Below are positions 20,560 through 32,299 of a stretch of 64,000 nucleotides of DNA, piece after piece. The notes below the pieces were generated by a model. It made no database searches, was not told the origin of the DNA, and saw only the letters and a list, made by a program, of their open reading frames with translations. How positions within the stretch are numbered: position 1 is the first letter of the stretch; each line of letters begins with the position of its first letter. Both the position numbers and the translations under genes were made by a program. The stretch comes from Loripinus fragilis. Taxonomy: Eukaryota > Mollusca > Bivalvia > Lucinida > Lucinidae. The stretch spans positions 62,643,811 to 62,707,810 of the forward strand of contig OZ026522.1 in assembly GCA_964019695.1 (NCBI GenBank). The letters are read 5' to 3'.

Positions 20560-21223
20560 AACAGTTGAAATATAAAAAGTCTTACTGTGAGTAACATCAG
20601 CAGGGTTCTGCTGCTAGCTAGCAGAATAAATGATTAACAATGGCTATCCTGCTCCAATCGAGCACATATACGATGTGATTGTCAGGAATAATTTAATTAC
20701 TTATGTGTGTGTATTGTCCGCGGGATTGTCCGTTCACTTTTATAGATGTAGAAGATAGAAGTTGGATGTGTTTTTTCTTATTTTATGAATAATATAATAC
20801 AGACTGACTTACCTTTGAAAATGATTCATGTCTCATTAATCCATGTTACTAAATGTAATACAACTGACAAATCGCCATTCTGTTTAAATTTCCGTATTGA
20901 TTTGTTTGAAAAATGGTCAATTTGCGACTTTTGTTTTTTGAAGTTTTCAACTCAAACCTTAATAATTTAAATACTCATAGTCAGTTTTCTCTGAAAATAG
21001 CAATGCATTGCCGAAAAACATTGTTCTAATTTATTCCAGAATATTTTTTAATTCGAAATTCTAGTTTTCAAGAAAATGCCAAAACAAAAGTGTATGCGTT
21101 AGAAGATTCCTTAGGTGTAGGCATAAAATCATTTCAATTTTATAAACGTTTGGTCAGAAAGAATGAGTTTGAAAAGTGACCAATTAGAACTTGGTTTTAG
21201 TATACATCAACTAAATCAAGAAT
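20560..21223. other. no gene seen
   Basis: A small hairpin (cagcagggttctgctg) lies near 20,598. Otherwise AT-rich and featureless. Confidence 0.35.
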
Positions 21224-21565
21224 TTAGGTAGGAGAAGTCACTCTTACCAATTATTTTAATATATCTATAACAGTAATTCAACAAATTAGGTTTGGAAGTC
21301 GCTTTTCCATTTTATATTAATAGATCTATAACAGTAAATCAAGAAATTAGGTAGGGGAAGTCACTCTTCTTAATAACTTCAATATATTTTAACTACAGCA
21401 AACTAAGTACAAAGGTAGAGGAAGTAACTCTTCCAAATTATATTAATATATATCTACTAAAGTTAATCAAGAATGTAGGAAGGGGAAGTCAATCTTCCAA
21501 ATTATTTCAAAACATATCAACTACAGTAAATCAAGAATTTAGGTAGGGGAAGTAACTCTTCCATC
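21200..21565 (+). repeat. 63-bp minisatellite array, six units
   Basis: The core gaagtcactcttcc and variants recur about every 60-70 bp (near 21,235, 21,296, 21,356, 21,426, 21,486, 21,547). They are joined by aattatttcaatatat, ctacagtaa and tcaagaatttaggtagggg blocks. The array abuts the truncated 5' end of the LINE that follows. Confidence 0.9.
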
Positions 21566-23545
21566 ATACTTAGAATTTCAGATATCTGATCAACTATTTT
21601 TAGAAACATTGTTAATGGAAATAAAGGGGAAAACGATTTCATATTCATCATTCAAAAAGAAGCAAATTAATCTTAAGGAATATAATTTAGAAGAAGAAAT
21701 ATAACATCTAGAAAATATTGAACCCATAAGTCTGGAAAAGATCAATGAAAAAAAGCTAGAATAAGAAAACTTTCGAAAAGAGAAAATTCAAGGCATAATG
21801 GTAAGAGCAAAAATTAAATGGGCAGAAGAGGGGGAAAAACCAACGCGATATTTTTGTAGTTTAGAGTTTAGAAATTATGTGAATAAAACAATACCAAAAG
21901 TGCAGCAAGAAAATGGCAATACTATTAAAACACAAGAAGAAATTTTAGAAGAAGTTCAAAATTTTACTCAAATTTATATGCGTCACTAAACAGCGAAAAA
22001 GATATAAATGATCAAGATATTTTGAAAATTTGCAGCATCCTGTTTTGACGGACATTTAATCATCAAATCTTGAAGGTGAAATAACAGCAGATGAAATTTC
22101 GAATGTTCTCCGGAATGTGAAAAATAACAGAAGCCCTGGTTCAGATGGTTTAACGGTTGAATTTTTCAAGTTTTTCTTTAAAGATTTTAAACATTTCATT
22201 AGATGCTCTATAAATGAAGGCTACCAGAAAGGCACATTTTCTGTTACACAGAGACAGGGAATAATTACTTGTCTTCCAAAAGGAGATACACCAGGACAAT
22301 TTTTAAAAAATTGGCGCCCTATAACTCTTTTAAATGTCATTTACAAAATTGCTTCTGGGTGTATTGCTCAAAGGTTAAAATCTGTTCTTCCAAAACTTAT
22401 ATCATCAGACCAAACAGGCTTTCTATCTGGTCGGTACATTGGCGAAAACACTAGACTTATATACGATCTAATGAACTACGTTGAAGAAGAAAATATACCT
22501 GGACTTTTATTAGTTGTCAACTTTGAAAAGGCCTTTGATTCGATATCATGGAACTTCATTGGAGAAGTTTTAGAGTTCTTTAAATTTGGGCCATCTATAA
22601 AAAGTGGATATCTGTATCATATAACAATACTTCATCTGCTGTTACCCAGTTTGAATTTCTTTCTGACTTTTTTAATATAGGCAGAGGTTGTAGACAAAGT
22701 GACCCCCCGTCTCCGTATATATTCTTACTTTGTGCTGAAGTACTATCTTTGATGCTAGAACAAAATATCGAAATAAAGGGAATAAAAATTGAAAATGTCG
22801 AACATATTTTATCTCAATTTGCTGACGATACGACATTTATTTTGGACGGTTCAGAAAAATCGTTGACAGCAGCTGTTCAAACCCTAGATTCATTTGCAAG
22901 GTTATCAAACCTCAAGGTGAATAGTTCAAAAACACGAGCCATATGAATAGGTTGTAAAAAGTTTAGTGGGGAAACGTTTAATCATAGGCTAAAACTTAAC
23001 TGGACCCAAACTAATTTTGATATATTAGGAATTAAATTTTCGTGCAATTTGGACACAATGGTAAAATTAATTTTAAGGATAAAATAAAACAAATGGATAA
23101 AGAACTAAAAGTATAGTCTAAAAGGAAACTTACTCCATTTGATGAATAACAGTCTTAAAAACTATTGTTATATCAAAATTAAACCACCTATTTATTGCAC
23201 TGCCAAACCCAACTGAAGAACTTATAAATAATTTACAAAATAAATTCTTTCATTTTATTTGGCAGTCCGGAACAGACAGGAAAAAACGTGACACACTAAT
23301 GCAAGAATATGATAAAGGGGGCCTAAAAATGATCAATTTAAAGAATTATATGTTGGCACTAAAATCAACTTGGATTCGACTAAAATAAATAATACTTCAA
23401 AGTATGTATCAATTTTTGAAACGATGTATACTAAAATAAACGATTTAAATAATTGGGGTTTGGAATTTACTAAAAGATTGATAAGGAACAAAGGCAACAT
23501 ATTTTGGAATGATGTTCTAAACTCCTGGATAGAGATTTGTAACAA

Positions 23546-24350
23546 TGAGCAAACAGTGGAGATCCTGATCAGACAACGCGCTTTGCTGCATCTGATCTGG
23601 GTCCAGACTGTTTGCCTATGCCCCCCCCCCCCCCCCCCAAAAAAAAAGGACGCGATATGCGCATATGGGTTAGTAATACGCTATGATCTACATAATTATG
23701 GAAAAACAACTTATGGCCAGATTTTCCACACAATTATGAGTTGGCTGATGACTGCATGTGTTCGTTCACCTGTCTGTCTTGCCTGTGCTTGGATTCTGGC
23801 ATGTCAGGCGAGTGTGGGGACGGATGTCGATGGTAAAAGTTGTTTCCTTGATGCGAATTGGTGATATGAATTGGTGGTTGACCCTCACCCCATCCAATAA
23901 TCTGATGAAGTTTTACCCAAAGTATCCATTTGTAAAACAGTTATGAATTATGCAAGTTTGTCTGTCTTATGTAAATTTACATTTTGTTATGTACATTATT
24001 TCTCCGGAGATCAATTAACAAACTGTTCGATAGGCGAGTGCACGATGAATAATATTGCATCCTTTTTGCCGATGACAAAAAGCATGCAAAATTGTCCAGC
24101 ATGCAAAGAACTGGGAAAAATATAATTATGAAATTTGTGATAAAGCATGCCAAGTTTTAGGGATAATACTCTTATGAGTATTATGTAATATCGTCACAAA
24201 ATAACTTACATTACAAAGCGTTTCTTATGTTTAGTGTGACTTATAGGCCCATGTGGCCGGGTGTATAGTTAGACAATTACTGTTTTGTACTTTTGTTTAT
24301 ACATGTTACACAAGTCACTATAATAAAAGATTACTTACTTACTTACTAAC
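23546..24350 (+). mobile_element. 805-bp insertion with 8-bp target duplication and (TTAC)n tail
   Basis: The host LINE is interrupted between two copies of tgtaacaa (23,538-23,545 and 24,351-24,358). The insert ends ataataaaagattacttact plus further TTAC units, like the 3' tail of a non-LTR retroposon; no terminal inverted repeat is visible. The body has no coding sequence and looks like a LINE 3' UTR (5'-truncated copy). Its first 70 bp are an H1 hairpin followed by a run of C then A. Confidence 0.75.
23549..23616. repeat. H1 hairpin element, copy 6
   Basis: Left arm gcaaacagtggagatcctga, right arm gatctgggtccagactgttt; unlike other copies the apex (acaacgcgctttgctgcat) pairs poorly. It is followed by a 17-C run and an A run at 23,622-23,648. 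Confidence 0.75.
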
Positions 24351-25272
24351 TGTAACAAACAAAACGAACCTAAATCAGAAGAAATCGGATCAATAAACAT
24401 CTGGAATAATAAAAAATATAACAATAGCCAATAACTCATTCTTTTACAGGAGATGGTACGAAAAAACATATATTTCATTAAAGACCTACTTAACGAAGAT
24501 GGGACCCTGATGAGTTTTAACCAGTTTATCAATAAATATGAATTACAAATAGATTTCATGCAATACTTTAGTGTTAGAACAGCGGTTTTAAAACAAATCC
24601 ATATTGGTCCCACTCAATTAACAAATAACAACATGCCATTCAATTTCAGAATTATGTTAAAGAGCAAAATGGGCTGTAAAGATATGTACAAAGTGTTAAA
24701 TGAAAAAGAAACCATACCAAAAAGTCAAATTAAATGGAATATGGTTTTTTGGTAATGAAATTTTAGATTGGTGTCAAATCTATAAAATTCCCGCCAAAAG
24801 CTGCGGTAATACAAAATTGCACTGGTTTCAGTATAGAATACTTCAATTTTGGCTACAAATGATTTACTGCTTAAATGCGGAATAAATCAAGATAACTTAT
24901 GCACTTTTTGTCAAAGAGTACCCCAAAAAATTGAACACTTATTCTGGTACTGCAACATCGTTACGGAGTTTTGGGAAAGTATTGAAAACTGGATTTACGA
25001 AAAAAATCAGTACTTGGTGAACATCGACAAGAAGCGTGCCATCTTCAGTATATCAAAATGAATTTAATAAACCTTTCAATTATATTTTGATCTTAACAAG
25101 ATTCTATATTTATAAATGTCGCATAAACAACAAAGAGCTAAATAATGCCACATGGGTCAAAGAAATGACGTTTTTCTTACATATTGAAAAGAAAATAGTT
25201 ATTAAAACAGACCGTTTTGACAAATTTGCAAAATATTGGCAGAAATGGATGCAAATATTTGACGATAATTAA

Positions 25273-26091
25273 AGCTCTCTGGAGTTTTTGTACTAAAATG
25301 CGATTCTAAAATGCTAAAGGCGAAGATGTATGGCATAAAATATTTTTCAAATTATAAAACCATATCTATATAGATATCTTTATGTCCTTGCGATTTTATA
25401 AAAACACTCTGATCGTCATAATACGTACTGTCCAAATATTTGCAAGGAAGGTTTACTATGTTCTAAGTTCACGCAAAACGAATCAGCTCTACAATCCACA
25501 CAACCTATCCCAACACGGGGCATTGTCATTTAAAATGCACGGTGCTGCAGATACAATAGGGAGACATATGCATATAAACATAATATGCTTTCTTTTCTTA
25601 CCTATTTGCACATTTTAATCCACCAGCAGAAGTTGTAACCCCTCACAAACGACAAGTACGAACTACAATTGCTATTAACTTTTCTGAACATGTACATTGC
25701 TAATAAACATGTCACTAGAAAACCTTTCTCGTATCCGAACAGAGTTCAGATCAGCTTGAGAATCCATGTATTCCTATCTGTGCGGTCATTCTGCTCTGCG
25801 CTGATAGCATATTGAATGTAGCAAGTCAATATTCAAGAATCAAGCTCGTTCACGTCGTTTAGCATATGTAAGGATCATTGACACTTACTATGGGTAAATG
25901 CCTATGGTTTTCAGTAAAAATAAAAGTTTGTCAATCGTCCCTTTCTTCGCCTTGAAGCTACCTTGACCTGAGTACTTTATAGCAGTGAAATTTTTGATAT
26001 TAAATGCTTCAAATATGTAAAATTTTGAGTAGAACAATCAGTTTTACATTAAAATATATAGAAATCAGAAAACACTTTTTAAAATATCATT
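25273..26091. other. no gene seen
   Basis: AT-rich, without recognised features. Confidence 0.4.
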
Positions 26092-26190
26092 CCCCCCCCC
26101 ATGTGCCAGCAAAAACTTTTGCCTGTATATGTGTATCCATATTTTACACATTGTATGGAAGTGGCTTGCTGGCACACGGGGGGGGGGGGG
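26092..26190. repeat. poly-C / poly-G bounded hairpin element, copy 1
   Basis: A run of 9 C opens and a run of 13 G closes the element. Just inside, gtgccagcaa pairs with ttgctggcac. Between lie about 60 bp of AT-rich sequence including catattttacaca. A related element at 53,837-53,937 has a different arm sequence. Confidence 0.8.
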
Positions 26191-26534
26191 AAGATGTTCA
26201 GCAGCCCAAAAACCCAGGGCCTAAGCCCATAAAATGCCTTTTCTTTCGAATAAGAAATTAATGACAGTTATGAAGTTCTCTATAATCCACCTCCTTATTT
26301 GCTTTGTATTTTGTACTAGTATAATATAAAGTACATAAAGATTAAAAGTAGAAGCTGGGTTTATGCATTTTTTCATGAGAAAAATCTCACTGTTATATAA
26401 TGACACATTCTTTTGCAAATGTCCTGTACTTATCCATTTGCATGCTAGGGAATTGTTCATGTTTTTATTTTCGTCTGCTGACTTTCTTCAAAATTAAATT
26501 TTTACAAATAAACCACCCAGGACCACCATCGGAG

Positions 26535-26603
26535 TGTCAAACAGTTTGGATCTAGATCAAGACCAACGTTCTGTTGGTCTTCATACGGGTTCAAACTGTT
26601 TGC
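26535..26603. repeat. H1 hairpin element, copy 7
   Basis: Left arm gtcaaacagtttggatctag, right arm gggttcaaactgtttgc; apical stem gaccaacg / tgttggtc. Outer arms are as in other copies; the apex is unique. Confidence 0.85.
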
Positions 26604-26609
26604 AAAAGG

Positions 26610-27727
26610 CCATTGGCATACGACAAAATTATCCGCTGGCATGCAAAGAGTTATAACAGGTAAGTACTTTAGTGTTCAATGTATTGGATATACATGTTTA
26701 TATTTATACCATAAATATTCGGCCTTTTAAATACATTTGACATGCTATATGCCCTTTAAACAAAGCAAAAGTAATATTCAAAGGACCCAGTTAGAATCAG
26801 TTTTACTTTCCAATGCTAAATAGGGCACTTTCATTCGTTCAAAAGTATTTATTTCTATTGTTGAGCTTTCAGTTTTGTATTATTTACGGTACATGTAGTC
26901 AAAAATGTACAGGTAACTTCTAAATTATCTCCCCAAAATCATTCTATTACAAAACATATTTTGTTTTTAAAACAATTTCATCAATAATCGTGATTCGTTA
27001 ATACTCTGCATATGATATGTTCAATATATATCACAATGGCTACCGAATAAATCAAGAAAACGTGCAGAAATCACTTTTTAAAACACTTTTTATTGTCATG
27101 AAATTTCAGACCCCCTCCCCTTTCTACCTGCCATAACTCTCGAGTGCGTAAGAATTTTGAAAATATTTTGCTAGCTGACTCTTGCCATTGGATTTACCTA
27201 TTGCGCTGATACTACATGCACCACACCAGAAGCTCAAAAGCAGCGTTCTGGGAATCAGATAAATAGGCATATAAGGCCCAAACCGTCAATGGTCCTTTAG
27301 CTGTTTCTAATGGCTAACGCAAATGTAGTTTTTCTGGTGACTGTGTTTTACATATTTAGTTGAAATGCTTGAGTGAACTGATGTACAGTAGCTGTCCAAA
27401 AGACGGACATAACTGTAAATCCGCTTCGGGACAGCGCCGGTTTAGCTTGTGCAGCGTCACAACACTGTGCATACACTGTTTGAACATGTTTGAACGCTTT
27501 TTGAACCCACCAGCCCGGCTCATTCTTCGAATGCACCAATGAGGTAGGACTTTCTGTTTCCTGCTTATGGAGAATTATGATTAATTTGAATTTGGGTCAA
27601 CTTTTTCGCGGGAAACAGGTCCTATCTCTTTACTGCACACCATTGATTATATGCAATTTTGGAGATGGGCTGGTGGCGTAATAATGTGTTAGGGGCACCT
27701 GGTGTACTTCTGTTCCGATCAGGCTTA
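26610..27727. other. no gene seen
   Basis: AT-rich. A C-rich tract (ccccctcccc) lies at about 27,111-27,120. No coding signal. Confidence 0.4.
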
Positions 27728-29882
27728 TAGTTGGCAATCCGAATCGAAAAAGATGCATAATTTTGGTTTTGTTGGCATTTTTGAGTACATTTGTTAGACC
27801 ACTTTTAACATAATATTTTTGCATGTATACAAAGCCTTAGGGGTGGATGCCAAGTCTGAATTTGCATATGAAGGCCAGAAATTAGGTCAAAGGTCATTGA
27901 GTGCAAAAATGAGAAAATATGTACTACTGTAAAACAACTTTATCTTTTTATATGTAAACATATTTCATTTCAAGCCAAATTTGGTATGCTTATAGTTATA
28001 AGTCTAAAAAAACATTGAGAAAATGTTTTTTTATAACTAAATGTTCATATGTTGGCTTTAAAATGGGGTCAAAGGTCATCAAGTGCAATAATCGGAGCAT
28101 TTTTACAAACTGTGTTTCTGTTTTTCTCTGGTCCAACAACAAGATGTTTTTTAAACTCTAAAAAGGGTAGAAGTCTTTCAAAAGACTTAAATTAACATAG
28201 CATCCTTTTATGGATTTTACAAAGACAAACATCGAAGGTTTGTGCAATTATGACGTAAATTCTCCCTTATTTGAACTAAACTGAGATATATGGGCTACTT
28301 TGAGAGTTGCTGCACCTCTCAGAAAGTAAAACTATTTTCAGTTTGGGACATGTCGTGGGGCCTTAGAATCCCATAATTTAATAACTTTTCTGTGGTCATT
28401 TTTCTATAAATCACCTGTAATCAACGTTACCCTACTGACATCGAAAATAACAGTACACACAATTCAAGGCTAAAGTTATTTTATTTTAATAGTATTAGTG
28501 AAACAGTTTAAGATTTAAATGTTTAAACTAGACATAAATCAATTGTATACATCTGTGATTTGTATTTCTGCTCGTCAGCGATACTTATGTTACATTTTAT
28601 ACTAAATTGCAAATAATGACTTAACAAATTACATATATTAGAATTTCAAAGAAATGCTGCTTTTGAATCAACATCGTTTCATTAATAAAAGCAAATGAAA
28701 GGAAACCCCTACAACTAAATGTAAAAAAGTGTACGGAGGATTACCCTTAATGTCAGGGCTATTTCCATGATATACCCCACAAAAAGTTAATAATGTTTAC
28801 ACTTGATCATCATTATTAGAAATGTACCTGTATATTAGCTTTATGTCATGTATGTTACCATTTGCTAACAGGCCGATTTGAAGACCAATGTGAGGATATA
28901 GTCCTTCCAGTATAAGGTATTAACCATATTCTTTCATAGTTTCAACACGCCTGATGTTTTATGAAGGAGGCTCGGTCTTTGTGTTTTCATGAAGCTATGC
29001 TTAGTATAAGCAATAAGCAGGCAGTGGCCTTGTAAAAAGTGTTTTACAATTACTCATAGATGGAAACAAACACAAAATATGATTGAAATGAGAAAATAAA
29101 TATATTCTAGTCCTATAAGCATGGGATCATGGCCAAGTCCTTCATGAAAGCTGTAGCTATGAACATATACCTTTTAGAAATGACTCAATTTCAGATTGTA
29201 AAATGTAACGTAAGTAACAACTTAAACACATCTTATGTTTAAAAGGATAGATAATTGCATAAAATGAGGTATTCATACAAAGCATTAAGCAAAAGAAAAT
29301 ATTTCTTTAAAATGAAATGGTTATTCTTAGCTGTATTACATTTTAATTGATTTTATACAGTAACGTACTTTACATGCCTATTTTGAATATTTGACCGCGG
29401 AAAACTTAGTAAATCATTGCTTTCCAAACATGATAGACACACACCTAGCAGGATAGCGATGAAAAATTCTTCCATAAGGGTTGGAGGGAACTTAAAATTT
29501 GATTTTTGCCCCTATATACATAAAATATTGCTACAATTTTCACCAATGGTGCACTTAAATGACCTTTGATCCAAACACACATCATGCCTTGATGATGCTG
29601 TCTGTTTATATAGCATGGCTGTATTATCCAAAAGAGATTTTGCATTACTTTTAATCATAATTTTGGATAGCTAATTGATAAAAACGCTAAAATCTGACGT
29701 ATATACAAATATTTGCACTCAGTTGACCTTTGACCTAATTCTGGGACTTTGGGGTATTTCCAGACTTGGCATCCACCCTTATCCTTCATAAAACACATCA
29801 AGATACACTTTGAGCATGGATGCCAAAATGTACTCAAAAATGCCAACAGGATTTTTTTTCAGGCTCTGGATGGCCAACTACT
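27728..29882. mobile_element. foldback element F2, about 2.15 kb, with DR1-like motifs in the arms
   Basis: Left arm (27,728-28,100) and right arm (29,550-29,882) are diverged inverted copies. Shared blocks, read on the left-arm strand: tagttggc, ttggcatttttgagtacat, ggtggatgccaagtctg, taggtcaaaggtca, tcaaaggtcat followed by aagtgca. The interior has no reading frame of note. The AGGTCAAAGGTCA-type 13-mers lie at 27,884, 28,066, 29,560 (reverse) and 29,724 (reverse). Confidence 0.8.
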
Positions 29883-29889
29883 AGGTTGT

Positions 29890-30189
29890 ATTTTAGTATG
29901 TAATTTACATAGACGTACATATAATTTTTTTGACATAAGGATGCATAATAAATGCATCACTATGTCCCTTTGGGTATGCCCTTATTAAGCACATATCTGC
30001 TAAAAGCGCACCAGCAGAACTTTAACTGCAATATTCAAGATAGCTTTACAAATATACAAAGATATAAGTGTAATAGCTTCGACATAGAATTTTTGTTAGG
30101 TCATATTACATGTTTTTATTGACAAACCTGTGATATTATTGTGAAAATGTCAGTAGAAAAATAAAATAAATTACAAAACAAACAAAAAA
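29890..30189. other. no gene seen
   Basis: AT-rich interval between two repeats, ending in an A-rich run. Confidence 0.35.
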
Positions 30190-30290
30190 AAAACAACTCT
30201 TCCACATCATAATAATATATCTATAACAGTATTTCAAGAATTAGGGTAAGCACTCTTCCAAATTATTGCTTGCGGCGCTCTCGCCGCAAG
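30190..30290 (+). repeat. 63-bp minisatellite fragment ending in a GC hairpin
   Basis: One to two units (aactcttccacatcataata, then tcaagaattagggtaagc) of the same repeat as at 21.2 and 34.6 kb. They are followed at once by gcttgcggcg-ctct-cgccgcaagc (30,266-30,289), a perfect 10-bp stem with a 4-nt loop. Confidence 0.8.
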
Positions 30291-30426
30291 CATTTGTGTC
30301 GGAATAGTGATACCCTCTACCTGGTTTGTCTATTTATATAACATACTGTTAGCATAACGGTCGTAATTATGTGAACAAAACAGTGCAACAAGACAACTCA
30401 CCGACAGCAAGTTAAGACGGGTGCAA

Positions 30427-32297
30427 GTCAAAACGTCCCCTAGTCAAAACGCCCCCTAGTCAAAACGTCCCCGAATTGGTCAAAACGTCCCCAAACACGA
30501 AAAAAAAAAGATTAGTCAAAACGTCCCCATAAAACTTCCCCATTTTTTAAAGGAGATTTTTCGAAGAAATATGGGATTCTCACAAAGAAAAATCTTGTTT
30601 TAGTGTCTGGTACTGATGTATGAAAGTTTGAAATGATGATTTAATAGGGTATTTTATGTTCATGTTGCTATAGATCAATGTTAAACATGATAATTTTTGG
30701 CGTGTTTTGCTGTCTGGTTTTCTTTATCAAAATAACGTTTTTAAAGTACTCTTTCGGGAATGCTATCATAATGTCCAGATAATCCCACATTATGTCAGGT
30801 CTGATCTGGGTATAAGCCACTTGCAAATGTTATCAGATTAAGACACCAGCATGCAAAGAGTTATTACTATACACCGACTTTGGTTCCGTATGACCGGTTA
30901 ATAAAGTGCAAGAGCAATTAGTAACGGTAGACCCAACATCACTAGGACGACGTGTAGACCCAACACCACTAGGACGACGTGAACTGACATAACAACACAA
31001 GTATATCATTTATAAAAACGTATATTATTTTTTTTAAATTTCACTTTTTTATTAGATACACATTTATGGCAATATATACATTTACTCATAACAGGCGGGA
31101 CATGTTACGAGAAAACTCAACTTTTAATTGAATGCGAACAACAAAGGCACAGACCAGGCTGCGCATTCATGCAGTATGATCCTGACCATTGTAATTCACT
31201 CTATACAAAGTATATAATATCTAAATTGGCTTCATAAAAATTTGTAGAAAGGCTCAGATCAAACTGCGCAGCCGTGCAATCTGATAGGTGTGGTTATTGA
31301 TCACTTTATGACTTGAGTAACAAATAAAATTGTTCCACACAGAAAATGTTCTTTTGCATTTAGGGTGCTTGTTTCATTGAAAATGTCGTTTAAAATTTTG
31401 TGATAAGTATCTATGTAGTGTGCAGACAAGTAGCGTCGTGCAGGCACTTTATATGCGACTCATACGTGCGTACATACGTAATAAATAAAGGTTTATAGAC
31501 TTTTACACATTAATAAGTAAATGCATGCCTCCACCCATCCGACGTATGGACGGACGACTGCAAGATAACACTGATGCACAACAATACACAACAGATACAT
31601 AATGTGTTTTTTGCATGCGATATGTGTATACATCCAATGAGTCCGGTGTTTCCAAATTGAAGTTTCTTAATTAAGTTTACTAATTGAGGTGCCACTGTCA
31701 TCATTTCTGAGCTGCAGGTTTTTCACACGTCTTTATCAAACAGTTCAATTATACATGTATTAGTCACCTGTTTTAATAGAGTTAATCACCTATTCTCAAT
31801 TTTCTTATTTATCCAAAAGCATTTCTCCTAGGCAAATTTTGCGCCTGTTGGAAAGGAGATTATATAATGCGTAGACCTAGACTTAAACTTATTGCATAGG
31901 TTTGTTCGAAATTAAGTAAAGTTCTACTCCAAACTAACAATCATAGCGACTGTCTGATAATTACCACAAATAAAATCATCAAAAGCTAGTGGATATATAA
32001 TAGTGTAATGTTTAAAGGATTGTGTGTAGAAGGAATGTCGGAAAAATGCATTCTTAATGCTATTTTACTGAAATAACAGAATGGAATCTGGTTTCAAACA
32101 CTTCATCTAAAACAGTTTCATTCAAACAGCTCATATTATGCCTAAAATTACATAAAATATATAATAAAAAAATCATTTTGGGGACGTTTTGACCAACATT
32201 TTTTACCATGGGGACGTTTTGACCAATTTTGGGGGACGTTTTGACCAATTCGGGGACGTTTTGACTAGGGGACGTTTTGACCTGGGGACGTTTTGAC
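30427..32297. mobile_element. foldback element F1 with tandem GTCAAAACGTCCCC ends (1.87 kb)
   Basis: The left end has five gtcaaaacgtcccc-type units (30,427; 30,443; 30,459; 30,479; 30,515). The right end has six in inverted form, ggggacgttttgac (32,180; 32,210; 32,232; 32,252; 32,268; 32,284). Spacer words such as ctagtc and gaattg are shared between the ends. The 1.65-kb interior is AT-rich, with no transposase; it includes a 27-bp direct duplication at 30,927-30,980 (gtagacccaaca... twice). The architecture resembles foldback transposons, whose long inverted ends are built of tandem subrepeats. Confidence 0.88.
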
Positions 32298-32299
32298 TG

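Larger units (their letters stand above)
21605..25272 (+). mobile_element. 5'-truncated LINE of the L1/Tx1 type, split by an insertion
   Basis: ORF2 homology starts near 21,610 in the linker between endonuclease and RT and runs to a stop at 25,270-25,272. It is interrupted at 23,546-24,350 by other DNA. Removing that insertion and one copy of its 8-bp flanking repeat restores a continuous reading frame across the gap (E-I-C-N-K-Q-N-E-P-K-S). The endonuclease is missing. The clade call rests on SDQTGFLSGRYIGENTRLIY, the FEKAFDSISWNF motif and the C-terminal C-x2-C...H-L-F-W-x-C motif. A (TC/AT)-type tail was not found. Confidence 0.85.
21610..25272 (+). pseudogene. L1/Tx1-type ORF2 relic: RT plus C-terminal cysteine domain, several lesions
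   Basis: Readable pieces in order: KIKWAEEGEKPTRYFCSLE (21.8 kb); RSPGSDGLTVEFFK and NWRPITLLNVIYKIAS (22.1-22.36 kb); SDQTGFLSGRYIGENTRLIY (22.4 kb); VVNFEKAFDSISW (22.5 kb); a degenerate CRQSDPPSPY (near 22.69 kb); QFADDTTFILDGSEKSL (22.8 kb); FFHFIWQSG and KGGLKMINLKNYM (23.2-23.35 kb); then, after the insertion, YFIKDLLNEDGTLMSFNQF (24.47 kb) and CTFCQRVPQKIEHLFWYC (24.9 kb). Motif A has Asn where the catalytic Asp is expected (VVN-F at 22,519-22,521), and the usual R-Q-G-D-P has become R-Q-S-D-P. With repeated frameshifts and stops it is inactive. Confidence 0.88.

Noticed and set aside
18575..21205. A 2.6-kb element bounded by inverted tatactaaaacca / tggttttagtata words
   Set aside because: Only about 30 bp at the outer edge and one short inner word pair; the rest of the supposed arms do not match, so I do not call an element.
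31140..31300. Additional P1 MITE inside F1
   Set aside because: Only gcgc/ctgatc-type words are shared and the terminal repeats are absent; too diverged to call.
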